Positions 25,698 to 36,454 are shown, counted from the stretch's first letter. The stretch is 64,000 bases of DNA from Sphingomonas sp. 8AM (GCF_902506455.1 NZ_LR733844.1:3158666-3222665); one strand, 5' to 3'. A program made the numbers and translations. The notes: generated by a model from the letters alone, not told the origin.

Positions 25698-27443
25698 ATG
25701 ACCGATACGACAAACGCTATCCCGCGCTTCGGCGCCCTCCTGTTCGGCGCGGCCTTGCTGCTGGGAGCGTGCGCCGCGCCGCAGCGTGCCGTCGCACCCC
25801 CGGCAGCGGCGACCGCGCCACATGCCGCGCAGATCTTCGTCGTTGCGGCCAATCCGCTCGCCACCGATGCCGGGATGGCGGTGCTGCGCCGTGGCGGCTC
25901 GGCGGCCGATGCGGCGGTGGCGGTGCAGGCGATGCTGTCGCTGGTCGAGCCGCAAAGCTCCGGCGTCGGCGGCGGCGCGTTCCTGACGTACTACGACGCC
26001 GCCGCGCGACAGGTGCGCGTCTACGACGGTCGCGAGACCGCCCCGGCGGGTGCGACGCCGGACATGTTCCTCGACGATAACGGGCAGCCGCTACCGTTCG
26101 CACAGGCGGTGCTCAGCGGGCGTGCGACGGGCGTGCCCGGCGCGGTGAAGATGCTGGCGCTGGTGCAGGCGGAACATGGCAGGCTGCCGTGGAATACCTT
26201 GTTCGGCGACGCACGCCGCACCGCCAGGGACGGTTTCGTCGTCTCGCCGCGGCTCGCGCGCTTCCTCGGCGGTAATTATGCCGAGCTGAGTGCGCCAGAT
26301 GTCCGCGCCTATTTCGCGCGGCCGGGCGGCGGGCTGTTGCGCGCAGGCGACCGGCTCCGCAACCCCGCCTATGCCGCGTTCCTCGCGCGGCTGGCCGACG
26401 AAGGCCCCGACGCGCTCTACACCGGCGCGACCGCGCGGCGGATCGTCGCCCGCATCACGCAAGGCCCGCTCGCCGGCACGATGACGCTCGCGGATCTCGC
26501 CGCCTATCGCCCGGTTGTGCGCGAGCCGGTCTGCGCGCCGTACCGCGTGCTGCTGGTCTGCGCGCCGCCGCCGCCCGCGAGCGGGGTCGGGCTGCTCGAA
26601 TTGCTCGGGCTGCTCGAACGCACTGACATCGCGACGCGCGAGCCCGAGGACCCACAGGCATGGTTCCTGTTCGCCGAGGCAAGCCGGCTGATGTACGCCG
26701 ATCGTGACCGCTATGTCGGCGATCCCGCGTTCGTCGACGTGCCGGTCGCCGGGCTGCTCGCCGCCGACTATCTGGCGAAACGCGCGCAACTCATCGGCAC
26801 CCGCGCCGGCCCCGCGCCCGCTCCGGGCAATCCCGACGGCGCCCCGGCCGCTGCGGCCGATCGCACGCTGGAGCCGACCGGCACCTCGCACTTCGTTGTC
26901 GGCGATGCGCGCGGCAATGTCGTGTCGATCACCACCACCGTCGAATCGATCTTCGGCTCGGGACGGATGGTCGACGGCTTCTTCCTCAACAACCAGATGA
27001 CCGATTTCTCGTTCAGCCCGCGCGACGCCGCCGGACGCCCCGCCGCCAATGCGGTCGCGGCGGGCAAGCGCCCGCGCTCGTCGATGACGCCGCTGGTGCT
27101 GCTCGATGGCGGGCGCCGCTTCGTCGGGGCGCTCGGCTCGGCCGGGGGCAACGCGATCCTCGCGTATGTCGGCAAGGCTGCGATCGCGGCGATCGACTGG
27201 AAGCTGCCGATGCAGGAAGCGCTCGGGCTACCCAATCTGATCGCCAAGGGCGACAATTATCAGGGCGAGGCCTCGCGCTTCTCCCCGGCGGTGCGCGACG
27301 GGCTGGCGGCGCGCGGGATCGTCGTACGACCGGGGCAGGGCGAGGATTCGGGGCTGCACGGCATCATCCTGCGCGACGGTCGCCTCGACGGCGGCTACGA
27401 CCCGCGCCGCGAGGGTAAGGTCGCGATCGAGCCGGCGCCCTGA
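25698..27443 (+). CDS. ggt: Gamma-glutamyltransferase (lipoprotein)
   Basis: A 581-residue Ntn-hydrolase precursor. I use the ATG at 25698, which places a lipoprotein signal right behind it (LLFGAALLLGAC), so the enzyme is probably membrane-anchored in the periplasm. The large-subunit motif is SGVGGGAFLTYYD. The autocleavage and nucleophile Thr is in TGTSHFVV, the counterpart of T-T-H in E. coli GGT, followed by the gamma-glutamyl pocket SIFGSGRMVDGFFLNNQMTDF. It breaks down glutathione and gamma-glutamyl peptides. A family A palindrome starts at its stop. Confidence 0.93.
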   Translation: MTDTTNAIPRFGALLFGAALLLGACAAPQRAVAPPAAATAPHAAQIFVVAANPLATDAGMAVLRRGGSAADAAVAVQAMLSLVEPQSSGVGGGAFLTYYDAAARQVRVYDGRETAPAGATPDMFLDDNGQPLPFAQAVLSGRATGVPGAVKMLALVQAEHGRLPWNTLFGDARRTARDGFVVSPRLARFLGGNYAELSAPDVRAYFARPGGGLLRAGDRLRNPAYAAFLARLADEGPDALYTGATARRIVARITQGPLAGTMTLADLAAYRPVVREPVCAPYRVLLVCAPPPPASGVGLLELLGLLERTDIATREPEDPQAWFLFAEASRLMYADRDRYVGDPAFVDVPVAGLLAADYLAKRAQLIGTRAGPAPAPGNPDGAPAAAADRTLEPTGTSHFVVGDARGNVVSITTTVESIFGSGRMVDGFFLNNQMTDFSFSPRDAAGRPAANAVAAGKRPRSSMTPLVLLDGGRRFVGALGSAGGNAILAYVGKAAIAAIDWKLPMQEALGLPNLIAKGDNYQGEASRFSPAVRDGLAARGIVVRPGQGEDSGLHGIILRDGRLDGGYDPRREGKVAIEPAP

Positions 27444-27444
27444 T

Positions 27445-27519
27445 CGTCATTGCGAGCGTAGCGAAGTTATCCAGGGCGTCCTGGTCCGGCTCTGGATTAC
27501 TTCGCTACGCTCGCAATGA
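27445..27519. repeat. Dispersed palindrome, family A (copy 3)
   Basis: CGTCATTGCGAGCGTAGCGA on the left, TTCGCTACGCTCGCAATGAG on the right. It fills the gap between the convergent ggt and pyrD genes and probably serves as a shared transcript end. Confidence 0.85.
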
Positions 27520-27527
27520 GGGGACCG

Positions 27528-28553
27528 TCACGCCCCCACCGCCTCCGCGACGCTCGCGAAGCCATCGCGCGCCAGACACGCCGCCAGCTCGGTCACCACC
27601 CGCCGCGGCAGCCCCGGCCCTTCATAGACCAGCGCCGAATAGAGCTGCACCAGACTCGCCCCGGACCGGATCCGCGCATAGGCCTCCGCCCCGCTGTCGA
27701 CACCACCCGCCGCGACCAACGCCACCTGTCCGCCGGTCGCCGCGCGCACCTCCGCCAGCTTCGCCGCCGCCAGCGCGCGGAGCGGCGCACCCGACAGTCC
27801 ACCCGCCTCGCCCGCATGACCACTGCGCAACGGCGGACGCGAGATCGTCGTGTTGCCGATTACCAGCGCATCGATCCCGCGCGCGATCGCCGCCTTCGCC
27901 ACGCCATCGATCCCGCCCGTGTCCAGATCCGGTGCGATCTTCAGGAACAACGGCGTCGTCCCGCGCTCCGCCGCGCACGCCGCGAGCAATTCGTCGAGCG
28001 CCGCGCCCTCTTGCAGGTCACGCAGGCCCGGTGTGTTCGGCGAGCTGATGTTGATCGTCACATAATCAGCGACCGGTGCCGCTGCGCGCACCCCGGCGAC
28101 ATAATCGGCGACACGGTCGGTGGCGTCCTTGTTCGCGCCGACGTTGATCCCCAGCACCCCGCCGCGCCGGTGCGCGGCCCTGGCGCGCGCGACGCCGTCC
28201 GTCAGTCCGCCGTTGTTGAACCCCATGCGGTTGATGACCGCGCGGTCCTCGGTCAGGCGGAACAACCGTGGCCTGGGGTTTCCCGGCTGCGCGCGTGGCG
28301 TCAGCGTCCCGATCTCGACCGATCCGAATCCCAGCGCCATCAAGCCGGTGATCGCTCGTGCATCCTTGTCGAGCCCCGCCGCCAGCCCGACCGGGTTGGG
28401 GAAGCTCACGCCCGCTACGGTCGTCTCGAGCCGCGGCATCTCGCCCGCCAGTGGCGTGCCGCTGCGTCCCCAGCCGCCGAGCGCACGGATCGCCCAGACA
28501 TGCGCGGTTTCGGGATCGAGCGTGCGCGCGAGGCGGGAGAGCAGGTCAGCCAT
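27528..28553 (-). CDS. pyrD: Dihydroorotate dehydrogenase (quinone), class 2
   Basis: A 341-residue inner-membrane-associated flavoenzyme of pyrimidine synthesis. I start at the ATG at 28553, where the class 2 membrane-contact helix begins (MADLLSRLARTLDPETAHVWAIRAL); 31 further in-frame codons upstream lack similarity. FPNPVGLAAGLDKD, NRMGFNNGG and NISSPNTPGLRDLQ (catalytic Ser) are the FMN and orotate motifs. It reduces ubiquinone. The 304-base gap beyond it, up to sufR, holds a small-RNA candidate and an inverted repeat. Confidence 0.95.
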   Translation of the reverse strand: MADLLSRLARTLDPETAHVWAIRALGGWGRSGTPLAGEMPRLETTVAGVSFPNPVGLAAGLDKDARAITGLMALGFGSVEIGTLTPRAQPGNPRPRLFRLTEDRAVINRMGFNNGGLTDGVARARAAHRRGGVLGINVGANKDATDRVADYVAGVRAAAPVADYVTINISSPNTPGLRDLQEGAALDELLAACAAERGTTPLFLKIAPDLDTGGIDGVAKAAIARGIDALVIGNTTISRPPLRSGHAGEAGGLSGAPLRALAAAKLAEVRAATGGQVALVAAGGVDSGAEAYARIRSGASLVQLYSALVYEGPGLPRRVVTELAACLARDGFASVAEAVGA

Positions 28554-28679
28554 GGCATCGCGTTTCGTCCCCGGCGGCGAAGAGATCAAGCGCCGACGAG
28601 ACCGCAGCCAAATTGTAAATTTTGCTGTGGCTTGCGTCGCATCCATCCAATCTTTGCGGCCGAATCGGAGTCATAACAC

Positions 28680-28754
28680 TCCTGCGACCCGAAGGGCTTC
28701 CTCAGGGAAGTCTCTTTCCTGAAGGGCCCGGCAGCAATGTCGGGCCCTTTTTTT
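28680..28754 (+). ncRNA. Candidate small RNA with strong intrinsic terminator
   Basis: Between the divergent pyrD and sufR genes, the plus strand shows a pyrimidine-rich hairpin, CTTCCTCAGGGAAG, then TCTCTTTCCTGAAG, then a full terminator hairpin with eight Ts. No gene ends here on the plus strand, so the terminator has no other obvious client. CUUCC/UUUCCU-rich loops that can pair with ribosome binding sites, followed by a GC-rich terminator, are the layout of alphaproteobacterial trans-acting RNAs such as the SuhB/MmgR group. Family membership is a guess, and the 5' end is not determined. Confidence 0.5.
28724..28754 (+). terminator. Rho-independent terminator before sufR
   Basis: GGGCCCG at 28724-28730 pairs with CGGGCCC at 28741-28747 across a ten-base loop, followed by a run of eight Ts. 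It is one of the strongest intrinsic terminators in the window. Confidence 0.85.
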
Positions 28755-28801
28755 GATCTGCACGCAGCGGTTGATTTCGCGCGAACAAACGACCATCTGC
28801 C

Positions 28802-28824
28802 AATCGGAACAATTTAATCCGATT
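28802..28824 (+). promoter_or_regulatory. Inverted repeat upstream of sufR, candidate SufR/Rrf2 operator
   Basis: AATCGGA (28802-28808) and TCCGATT (28818-28824) form a perfect seven-base inverted repeat with a nine-base AT-rich spacer, about 35 bases before the sufR ATG. Rrf2-type regulators bind such dyads in their own promoters, so this is the best candidate for autoregulation of the suf operon. Confidence 0.45.
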
Positions 28825-28857
28825 TGAGAGTGGTTCGCAAGTAATGCGCCAGGTGTC

Positions 28858-29304
28858 ATGAGACTTTCCAGCCTGACCGATTATGCGGTGGTGCTGCTTG
28901 GCGCCGCCGCGCGGCATTGCGGCGGGATGGCGCGGCAGAATGCGACGTTGCTTGCCGAGGAAACCGGCGTGCCGCTGCCGACCGCGCAGAAGCTGGTCAG
29001 CAAGCTCGCGGCGGCCGGGCTGATCGACAGCGCGCGCGGCACCGGCGGCGGCATCCGCCTGTCGCGACCGCCGGCGTCGATCACGCTCGCCGATATCGTC
29101 GAGGCGGTCGAAGGACCGATCGCGATGACCTCGTGTGTCGACGCCGCGAACCACGATTGCGCGATCGAAGGAAATTGCCGGGTGAAGCCGCACTGGAGTG
29201 CGGTCAACCAGGCGGTGCGCGGGGCGCTGGCGGGGATCACGCTGGCGCAACTCGCCGCAGACGCGCCCGTCGTGGCGCAGCAGCAGATGAAGGTTGAGGC
29301 ATAA
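28858..29304 (+). CDS. sufR: Rrf2-family SUF system regulator SufR
   Basis: A 148-residue winged-helix regulator, first gene of the suf operon. The N-terminal [14 protein letters not shown] and the recognition region [16 protein letters not shown] are typical of Rrf2 proteins. Three cysteines, Cys93, Cys101 and Cys107 (C-x7-C-x5-C), can bind a 2Fe-2S or 4Fe-4S cluster and report cell Fe-S status. The gene ends three bases before the sufB start, so it is co-transcribed with the pathway it controls. It is the counterpart of IscR in this group. Confidence 0.92.
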   Translation: MRLSSLTDYAVVLLGAAARHCGGMARQNATLLAEETGVPLPTAQKLVSKLAAAGLIDSARGTGGGIRLSRPPASITLADIVEAVEGPIAMTSCVDAANHDCAIEGNCRVKPHWSAVNQAVRGALAGITLAQLAADAPVVAQQQMKVEA

Positions 29305-29306
29305 TC

Positions 29307-30770
<1,464 letters not shown>

Positions 30771-30774
30771 TCGT

Positions 30775-30868
30775 CGTCGTTCCTGCGAAGGCAGGAACCC
30801 ATGTCTGTCGCCATTAGCGGCACCGCGTGTTGATAGAGAGATAGGCCCCTGCCTGCGCAGGGGCGACG
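30775..30868. repeat. Dispersed palindrome, family B (copy 4), between sufB and sufC
   Basis: CGTCGTTCCTGCGAAGGCAG then GAACCCATGTCTGTCG on the left; ATAGGCCCCTGCCTGCGCAG then GGGCGACG on the right. It begins four bases after the sufB stop and ends twelve bases before the sufC start, so the transcript between these two essential genes carries a large hairpin. Confidence 0.8.
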
Positions 30869-30880
30869 GGTTGGGAAGCA

Positions 30881-31756
<876 letters not shown>

Positions 31757-31759
31757 TGG

Positions 31760-31959
31760 TCACGCGAAGCCGCGACGCCGCGAAGGTTGTTGTTCGCGCA
31801 GAGACGCGGACACGCAGAGAGGTCGTGCCTTGCCGCGCGAGCGGCTCTCCTGTTCGGCGTCGGAGAGGGGGAGGGCGCGCTGCCGCGCGCGCTACCTCTC
31901 TGCGCCTCTGCGCCTCTGCGCGAGATCATCTTCTTCGCGCCTTCGCGCCTTCGCGTGAA
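31760..31959. repeat. Imperfect inverted repeat (family E) between sufC and sufD
   Basis: The whole 223-base sufC-sufD gap is taken up by an inverted repeat: TCACGCGAAGCCGCGACGCC and GCGCAGAGACGCGGACACGC then AGAGAGGT on the left; ACCTCTCTGCGCCTCTGCGC and CTTCGCGCCTTCGCGTGA on the right. The arms are built from near-tandem 'gcgcctctgc' and 'cgccttcg' units. No other copy is in the window. No open frame is credible within it. Confidence 0.75.
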
Positions 31960-31979
31960 CAAAACCAGAGTAGCGCCGC

Positions 31980-33044
31980 ATGACCCTCGACCTCCCCTCG
32001 AACCGCGAGGAAGCGTGGCGCTGGGCGGATCTCGGCGGGATCGCCGCAGCCGCCGCGCTCGCGCCGATCACGCGCCCCGACGCGCAGTTCCTCGACCTGC
32101 CCGGCGCGAAGCTGCTGTTCGTCGACGGCGTCCTCGATGACGCCGCCAGCGACCTCCACCGCGTCCGCGTCGGCGACCTCACCCCCGGCGCGCACGCGCT
32201 CGGCAAGCGCGCCACCCGCGGCTGGTCGCTCCACCTCGATACGCAGGCGGTCGCGCACCCGGTGCAGGTCGTCCATGTCGCGACCGGCGCGGAGAACCAC
32301 CTCGCCGCCGAGATCGTCCTCGACGCCGACACCTCGGCGCAGGTCGTCGAGACGTTCGTCGGCGCGGGCTGGTCGAACCGCAACACCCGCATCCGCCTCG
32401 GCAAGGCGGCACGGCTGATGCGCGCCGTCCGCATGACGCAAGGCGCAGGCTTCGTCACGCTCCGTGACGAGGCGGAGCTGGGCGAGGGCGCGAGCCTTGT
32501 CGGGACGATGCTCGCGGCGGGCGATCAGGGCGTCCGCATCGACGCCGCGATCACGCTGGCGGGCGAGGGCGGCTATGCCGAATACGGCGGCGCGCTGCTC
32601 ACGCGTGACCGACTCCGGCAGGAATGCGCGGTGCGCGTCCGCCATGCCGAGCCCAACGGCCAGTCGCACCAATTGTGGCGCGCGGTCGCCGCCGACCAGT
32701 CGCAGGCGAGCCTCGCCGCCGCCGTCGAGGTCGCGCGGCACGCGCAGAAGACCGACGGCGAACAATCGCTGCGCGGGCTGCTTCTGCACCGCACCGCGAC
32801 CGTCAACCTGAAGCCCGAGCTGGAAATCTTCGCCGATGACGTGAAGTGCGCGCACGGCGCGACGGTCGGCGAACTCGATGCGCGCGCCTTGTTCTACATG
32901 GAGAGCCGCGGCATCCCGGCGGCGCGCGCCAAGGCATTGCTGACCCGCGCGTTCGTCGCCGACGCGATCGACAGGATCGGCGACGAGACCGTCCGCGCCG
33001 CCTTCGCCGCCGATGCGGACGCGTGGCTGGAGAGCGCGTCGTGA
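31980..33044 (+). CDS. sufD: Fe-S cluster assembly protein SufD
   Basis: A 354-residue SufB paralogue and partner in the SufBCD complex. It begins LDLPSNREEAWRWADL, a segment that lies near residue 40 in longer SufD proteins, so about 35 N-terminal residues are missing relative to E. coli SufD; short forms may be normal in this group. The beta-helix core and the C-terminal end (AHGATVGELDARALFYMESRGIP and ARAKALLTRAFV) are intact, including the conserved C-A-H-G motif. No clear ribosome binding site precedes the ATG, which follows 21 bases after the family E repeat. Confidence 0.93.
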   Translation: MTLDLPSNREEAWRWADLGGIAAAAALAPITRPDAQFLDLPGAKLLFVDGVLDDAASDLHRVRVGDLTPGAHALGKRATRGWSLHLDTQAVAHPVQVVHVATGAENHLAAEIVLDADTSAQVVETFVGAGWSNRNTRIRLGKAARLMRAVRMTQGAGFVTLRDEAELGEGASLVGTMLAAGDQGVRIDAAITLAGEGGYAEYGGALLTRDRLRQECAVRVRHAEPNGQSHQLWRAVAADQSQASLAAAVEVARHAQKTDGEQSLRGLLLHRTATVNLKPELEIFADDVKCAHGATVGELDARALFYMESRGIPAARAKALLTRAFVADAIDRIGDETVRAAFAADADAWLESAS

Positions 33045-33047
33045 CCT

Positions 33048-33168
33048 CCCCTCCCTGCAAGGGAGGGGCCGGGGGTGGGTGGCGTCCGGGAGATACGGTC
33101 GCCTCACTCCGTCGGAGCCGTAGCATGGGCACGCGACCCACCCCCAGCCCCTCCCTTGCAGGGAGGGG
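33048..33168. mobile_element. MITE-like inverted-repeat element (family D), second copy, between sufD and sufS
   Basis: The element is 121 bp with terminal inverted repeats at 33048-33080 and 33136-33168, one mismatch between them. The ends match the copy inside sufC base for base except one position, but the centres differ. It starts three bases after the sufD stop and ends three bases before the sufS ATG. Its right end, GGGAGGGGGG, is the only ribosome-binding-like sequence for sufS. Confidence 0.85.
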
Positions 33169-33171
33169 GGT

Positions 33172-34377
33172 ATGACGATGCTTGAAGCGCCGCTCGATCT
33201 GGTCGCGGATTTCCCTGCGATCCCGGCGGGTTGGGCGTATCTCGATACTGCCGCGACCGCGCAGAAGCCGAAGCCCGTGATCGACGCGATCACGCGCGGC
33301 TACGACACCACCTATGCCACCGTCCACCGCGGTGTGTACCAACGTTCGGCGGACATGACCCTGGCCTATGAGGCCGCACGCGCCAACATCGCGAACCTTA
33401 TCGGAGCCTCCGCGAACGAGATCGTCTTCGTGCGCGGCGCGACCGAGGCGATCAACCTCGTGGCGCAGTCATGGGCCGCACAGAACCTCAAGGCGGGCGA
33501 CCGCATCCTGCTGTCGATGCTCGAGCATCACAGCAATATCGTGCCGTGGCAGATGGTCGCCGAGCGCGTCGGCGCGGCGATCGACGTGATCCCGCTCACC
33601 GCCGACCACCGTATCGACCTCGACGTGATGGCGGCGATGATCCGCCCCGAGCACAAATTGGTCGCGCTGGCGCATGTCTCGAACGTGCTCGGCTCGATCC
33701 TCGACGTCGCGAAAGCCGGCGCGATCGCGCATTCGGTCGGCGCGAAGATCCTGATCGACGGCTGCCAGGCAGTGCCGCGCGTTTCGGTCGACGTGGCGGC
33801 GCTCGATTGCGATTTCTACGTCTTTTCCGGTCACAAGCTCTACGGCCCGACCGGCATCGGCGTGCTATGGGCGCGCGCCGAGCTGCTCGACGCGATGCCC
33901 CCCTATCAGGGCGGCGGGTCGATGATCGACCGCGTGTCGTTCGAGCGTACCACCTACGCCCCCGCGCCGACACGCTTCGAGGCGGGGACGCCGCATATCG
34001 TCGGCGCGCTCGGCCTGTCGGCCGCGGTCGACTACGTCCGCGCGATCGGGCTCGACCGCATCCACGCGCACGAAACCGCTTTGGTGCGCGAGGCGCGCGC
34101 CGCGCTGTCGCACATCAATTCGATTCGCGTGCTCGGGCCGGACGACAGCGCCGGGATCGTCTCCTTCGTGATGGAGGGGGTGCATCCGCATGACATCGGC
34201 ACCATCTTGGACGAGAGCCGGGTCGCGATCCGCGCCGGGCATCATTGCGCCCAGCCGCTGATGGCGGCGCTGGGCGTGGAGGCGACCGCGCGCGCCAGCT
34301 TCGCGGTCTATAACGGCCCCGAGGACGTGGCGGCGCTGGCGGCCGGGATCGAGCGAGTGAAGAGGATTTTCGGATGA
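33172..34377 (+). CDS. sufS: Cysteine desulfurase SufS (class II)
   Basis: A 401-residue PLP enzyme that takes sulfur from cysteine for the SufBCD scaffold. Lys222 (FSGHKLYGPTG) binds PLP and Cys359 (RAGHHCAQP) is the persulfide site; the short loop around it marks class II. The first ATG (33172) lies five bases after GGAGG from the family D element; a second ATG two codons on is possible. SufE, the usual partner, is not seen nearby. The stop overlaps the next gene (ATGA). Confidence 0.96.
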   Translation: MTMLEAPLDLVADFPAIPAGWAYLDTAATAQKPKPVIDAITRGYDTTYATVHRGVYQRSADMTLAYEAARANIANLIGASANEIVFVRGATEAINLVAQSWAAQNLKAGDRILLSMLEHHSNIVPWQMVAERVGAAIDVIPLTADHRIDLDVMAAMIRPEHKLVALAHVSNVLGSILDVAKAGAIAHSVGAKILIDGCQAVPRVSVDVAALDCDFYVFSGHKLYGPTGIGVLWARAELLDAMPPYQGGGSMIDRVSFERTTYAPAPTRFEAGTPHIVGALGLSAAVDYVRAIGLDRIHAHETALVREARAALSHINSIRVLGPDDSAGIVSFVMEGVHPHDIGTILDESRVAIRAGHHCAQPLMAALGVEATARASFAVYNGPEDVAALAAGIERVKRIFG

Positions 34378-34838
34378 GCGACTCGGTGCGGAGCGAAACG
34401 GTCGAGGCGGTCGACAAGCCACCGCGCGCGCAGGTGTCCGACGCGGTCGACACGGGCGGTGTTGAGCGCCAGCGCGACTACCTGTCGGGCTTTCTCGCAC
34501 AAAAACCTACCGGCGAGGCCGCCAACGAACCCGGCGGCGCGCTGTACGAGGCGGTGATCGACGCGCTCAAGGACATTTTCGACCCTGAAATCCCGGTCAA
34601 TATCTACGACCTCGGACTGATCTACGGCGTCGACGTTACCGAGGACGGCCATGCCGCGGTGACGATGACGCTGACCACCCCGCACTGTCCGGTTGCCGAG
34701 TCGATGCCCGGCGAGGTCGAGATGCGCGTCGCGGCGGTGCCCGGCATCGCCTTCGCTGACGTCAACCTCGTCTGGGATCCGCCCTGGGACCCGCAGAAGA
34801 TGTCCGACGACGCGCGGCTCGAACTGGGGATGCTGTGA
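34374..34838 (+). CDS. sufT: SUF system MIP18/DUF59-family protein SufT
   Basis: A 154-residue protein. The first 60 residues are charged and probably disordered. The DUF59 domain (about 60-154) carries DPEIPVNIYDLGLIYGV and TTPHCPVAESMPGEV, whose Cys is the conserved reactive residue. SufT proteins help mature certain Fe-S enzymes under high demand. Four-base overlap with sufS and TGATG overlap with sufA show tight translational coupling. Confidence 0.92.
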   Translation: MSDSVRSETVEAVDKPPRAQVSDAVDTGGVERQRDYLSGFLAQKPTGEAANEPGGALYEAVIDALKDIFDPEIPVNIYDLGLIYGVDVTEDGHAAVTMTLTTPHCPVAESMPGEVEMRVAAVPGIAFADVNLVWDPPWDPQKMSDDARLELGML

Positions 34839-35191
34839 TGGCCACCACGCTTCGTGCGCGCCCCGCGCCGCTGCTGCTCACCCCGACCGCCGAGGCGCGG
34901 ATCGCCGACCTGATGGCCAAGGCGCCCGCCGGTGCGATCGGCGTCAAGCTCTCCACCCCGCGCCGCGGCTGTTCGGGGCTGGCCTATTCGGTCGATTACG
35001 TCACAGAGGCCACGCCGATGGACGAGCGGATCGAAACCACGGGCGGGACGCTGTTCGTCGATGGCGGGTCGATCCTGTACCTGATCGGCTCGACGATGAA
35101 CTGGGTCGAGGACGATTTCACCGCCGGCTTCGTCTTCAACAATCCCAACGCCAAGGGCGCGTGCGGTTGCGGCGAAAGCTTCACGGTCTAA
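34838..35191 (+). CDS. sufA: A-type Fe-S carrier SufA/IscA family
   Basis: A 117-residue A-type carrier, last gene of the suf operon. The three ligand cysteines are Cys45 (RRGCSGLAY), Cys109 and Cys111 (GACGCGESF). Start at the ATG at 34838, in a TGATG overlap; a GTG one codon earlier is less likely. It receives clusters from SufBCD and passes them to targets. The operon is followed by a palindrome-filled gap. Confidence 0.95.
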   Translation: MATTLRARPAPLLLTPTAEARIADLMAKAPAGAIGVKLSTPRRGCSGLAYSVDYVTEATPMDERIETTGGTLFVDGGSILYLIGSTMNWVEDDFTAGFVFNNPNAKGACGCGESFTV

Positions 35192-35193
35192 CC

Positions 35194-35321
35194 GCCCTCG
35201 TTGCACAGGCAGGGGCATGTGTCTGGATTACTTGGATAATCTGACACATTGCCCGACGCGCCTGTGTCATGCCGACCGGAAAGCGGTCCAGCCATAGGCT
35301 CCTGCCTTCGCAGGGGCGACG
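35194..35321. repeat. Worn copy of dispersed palindrome family B
   Basis: The left arm is degraded (GTTGCACAGGCAGGGGCATG) and the right arm is close to the family form (CATAGGCTCCTGCCTTCGCA then GGGGCGACG). The inner dyad TCTGACACATTG / CCTGTGTCATGCC is still visible. It occupies the first part of the 333-base gap 35192-35524. Confidence 0.65.
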
Positions 35322-35341
35322 TAAGCGAGGCGCACCACCTC

Positions 35342-35436
35342 CGTCATTCCCGCGAAGGCGGGAATCCAGGCGCGCAGGTCTGGCGATAGAAGCGACGCTC
35401 CAGCGGTCCCTGGTTCCCGCCTGCGCGGGAAGTACG
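35342..35436. repeat. Dispersed palindrome, family F
   Basis: CGTCATTCCCGCGAAGGCGG then GAATCCAG on the left; TGGTTCCCGCCTGCGCGGGA then AGTACGG on the right. A short related fragment is at 58187-58222. It ends the suf-to-yihY gap; beyond it the last 88 bases before yihY show no further structure that I can support. Confidence 0.7.
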
Positions 35437-35524
35437 GAAACGGGCAGGCCGGCAGCGTGCCAGACTAACCCAGGCTAATCCGTCCGCCGGGAGCCTACGC
35501 CGCCGCGCGGCGTTCGCCCCCGTA

Positions 35525-36424
35525 ATGAACATCGATCTCTCCTCGACCGACCTCTGGCGATCCTTCCGGCGCGACTGGTGGGGCCAGATGAAGGCCGCCT
35601 ACACCGCGTCGAACGACGACAATCTCGGGCTGATCGCGGCTGGCGCGGCCTTCTACATCATTTCGTCGATCGCGCCGATCCTCGCGGTCACGGTGTTCAC
35701 CTACGGCCTGTTTGCCGACGCGGCGACCGTGCAGGAGGACATCCGCGCCTTGTTCACCTCGCTGCCGGGCGACGTCGCGAGTCTGGTCGGGCAACAGCTC
35801 GACATCGTCACCTCGGGATCGCAGGGACGCAAAGGGCTGGGGTTGATCGTCGCGCTCGTGATCGCGCTATACGGCGGCAGCAAGGCGGCAACCGCGATGA
35901 TGACCGCGCTCAACGTCGCCTATGAGGTGAAGGAAAAGCGCAACTTCTTCGTCTGGACGCTGACCTCGTTCGCGATCGTGCTCGGCGGCATCCTGCTGAT
36001 CTTCCTTGGTATCGCCGCCAGCGCGGTGGTGGCGTTCATCGGCACGCTGATCCCGTGGTTCCCCGGCATCGTCCTCGCGCTGATCCGCATCGCCACCTAT
36101 GCGCTGCTCGCGACGATCGTCATCACCGGCGCGTCGCTGCTGTTTCGCTTCGGCCCGTATCGCCATGGCGCACGGCTGCGCTGGGCGACGCCGGGGACGG
36201 TGACCGCGACGCTCGTATGGCTGCTCGCGACCACCGGTTTCAGCCTCTACGTCGCCAATTTCGGCAATTATGGCGCGACATATGGCTCGCTGGGGGCGAT
36301 CATCGTCGCGCTGACGTGGCTGTGGCTCAGCGTCTACGCCTTCCTGCTCGGCGCCGCGCTCGACGTGCAGGCGTATCGCGGCCGGTCGGTGGAAAGCGTT
36401 GCTGGTGGGACAGTCACCGCCTAG
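35525..36424 (+). CDS. YihY/virulence factor BrkB family membrane protein
   Basis: A 299-residue inner-membrane protein with about six hydrophobic segments (FYIISSIAPILAVTVF, LIVALVIALYGGSKAA and others) and the family's GAAFYIISSIAPIL N-terminal stretch and GSLGAIIVALTWLWLSVYAFLLGA C-terminal stretch. Members are uncharacterised; the old tRNA-processing RNase BN assignment was withdrawn. It lies just before the glycogen genes in the same direction but has no known link to them. Confidence 0.88.
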   Translation: MNIDLSSTDLWRSFRRDWWGQMKAAYTASNDDNLGLIAAGAAFYIISSIAPILAVTVFTYGLFADAATVQEDIRALFTSLPGDVASLVGQQLDIVTSGSQGRKGLGLIVALVIALYGGSKAATAMMTALNVAYEVKEKRNFFVWTLTSFAIVLGGILLIFLGIAASAVVAFIGTLIPWFPGIVLALIRIATYALLATIVITGASLLFRFGPYRHGARLRWATPGTVTATLVWLLATTGFSLYVANFGNYGATYGSLGAIIVALTWLWLSVYAFLLGAALDVQAYRGRSVESVAGGTVTA

Positions 36425-36454
36425 GCATTGTACGTACGAACAAGGGGGTTAGGC

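Noticed and set aside
28680..28754. Signal recognition particle (4.5S) RNA
   Set aside because: The GGUCAGG...GGAAGCAGCC core of SRP RNA is absent; only a generic hairpin plus terminator is seen.
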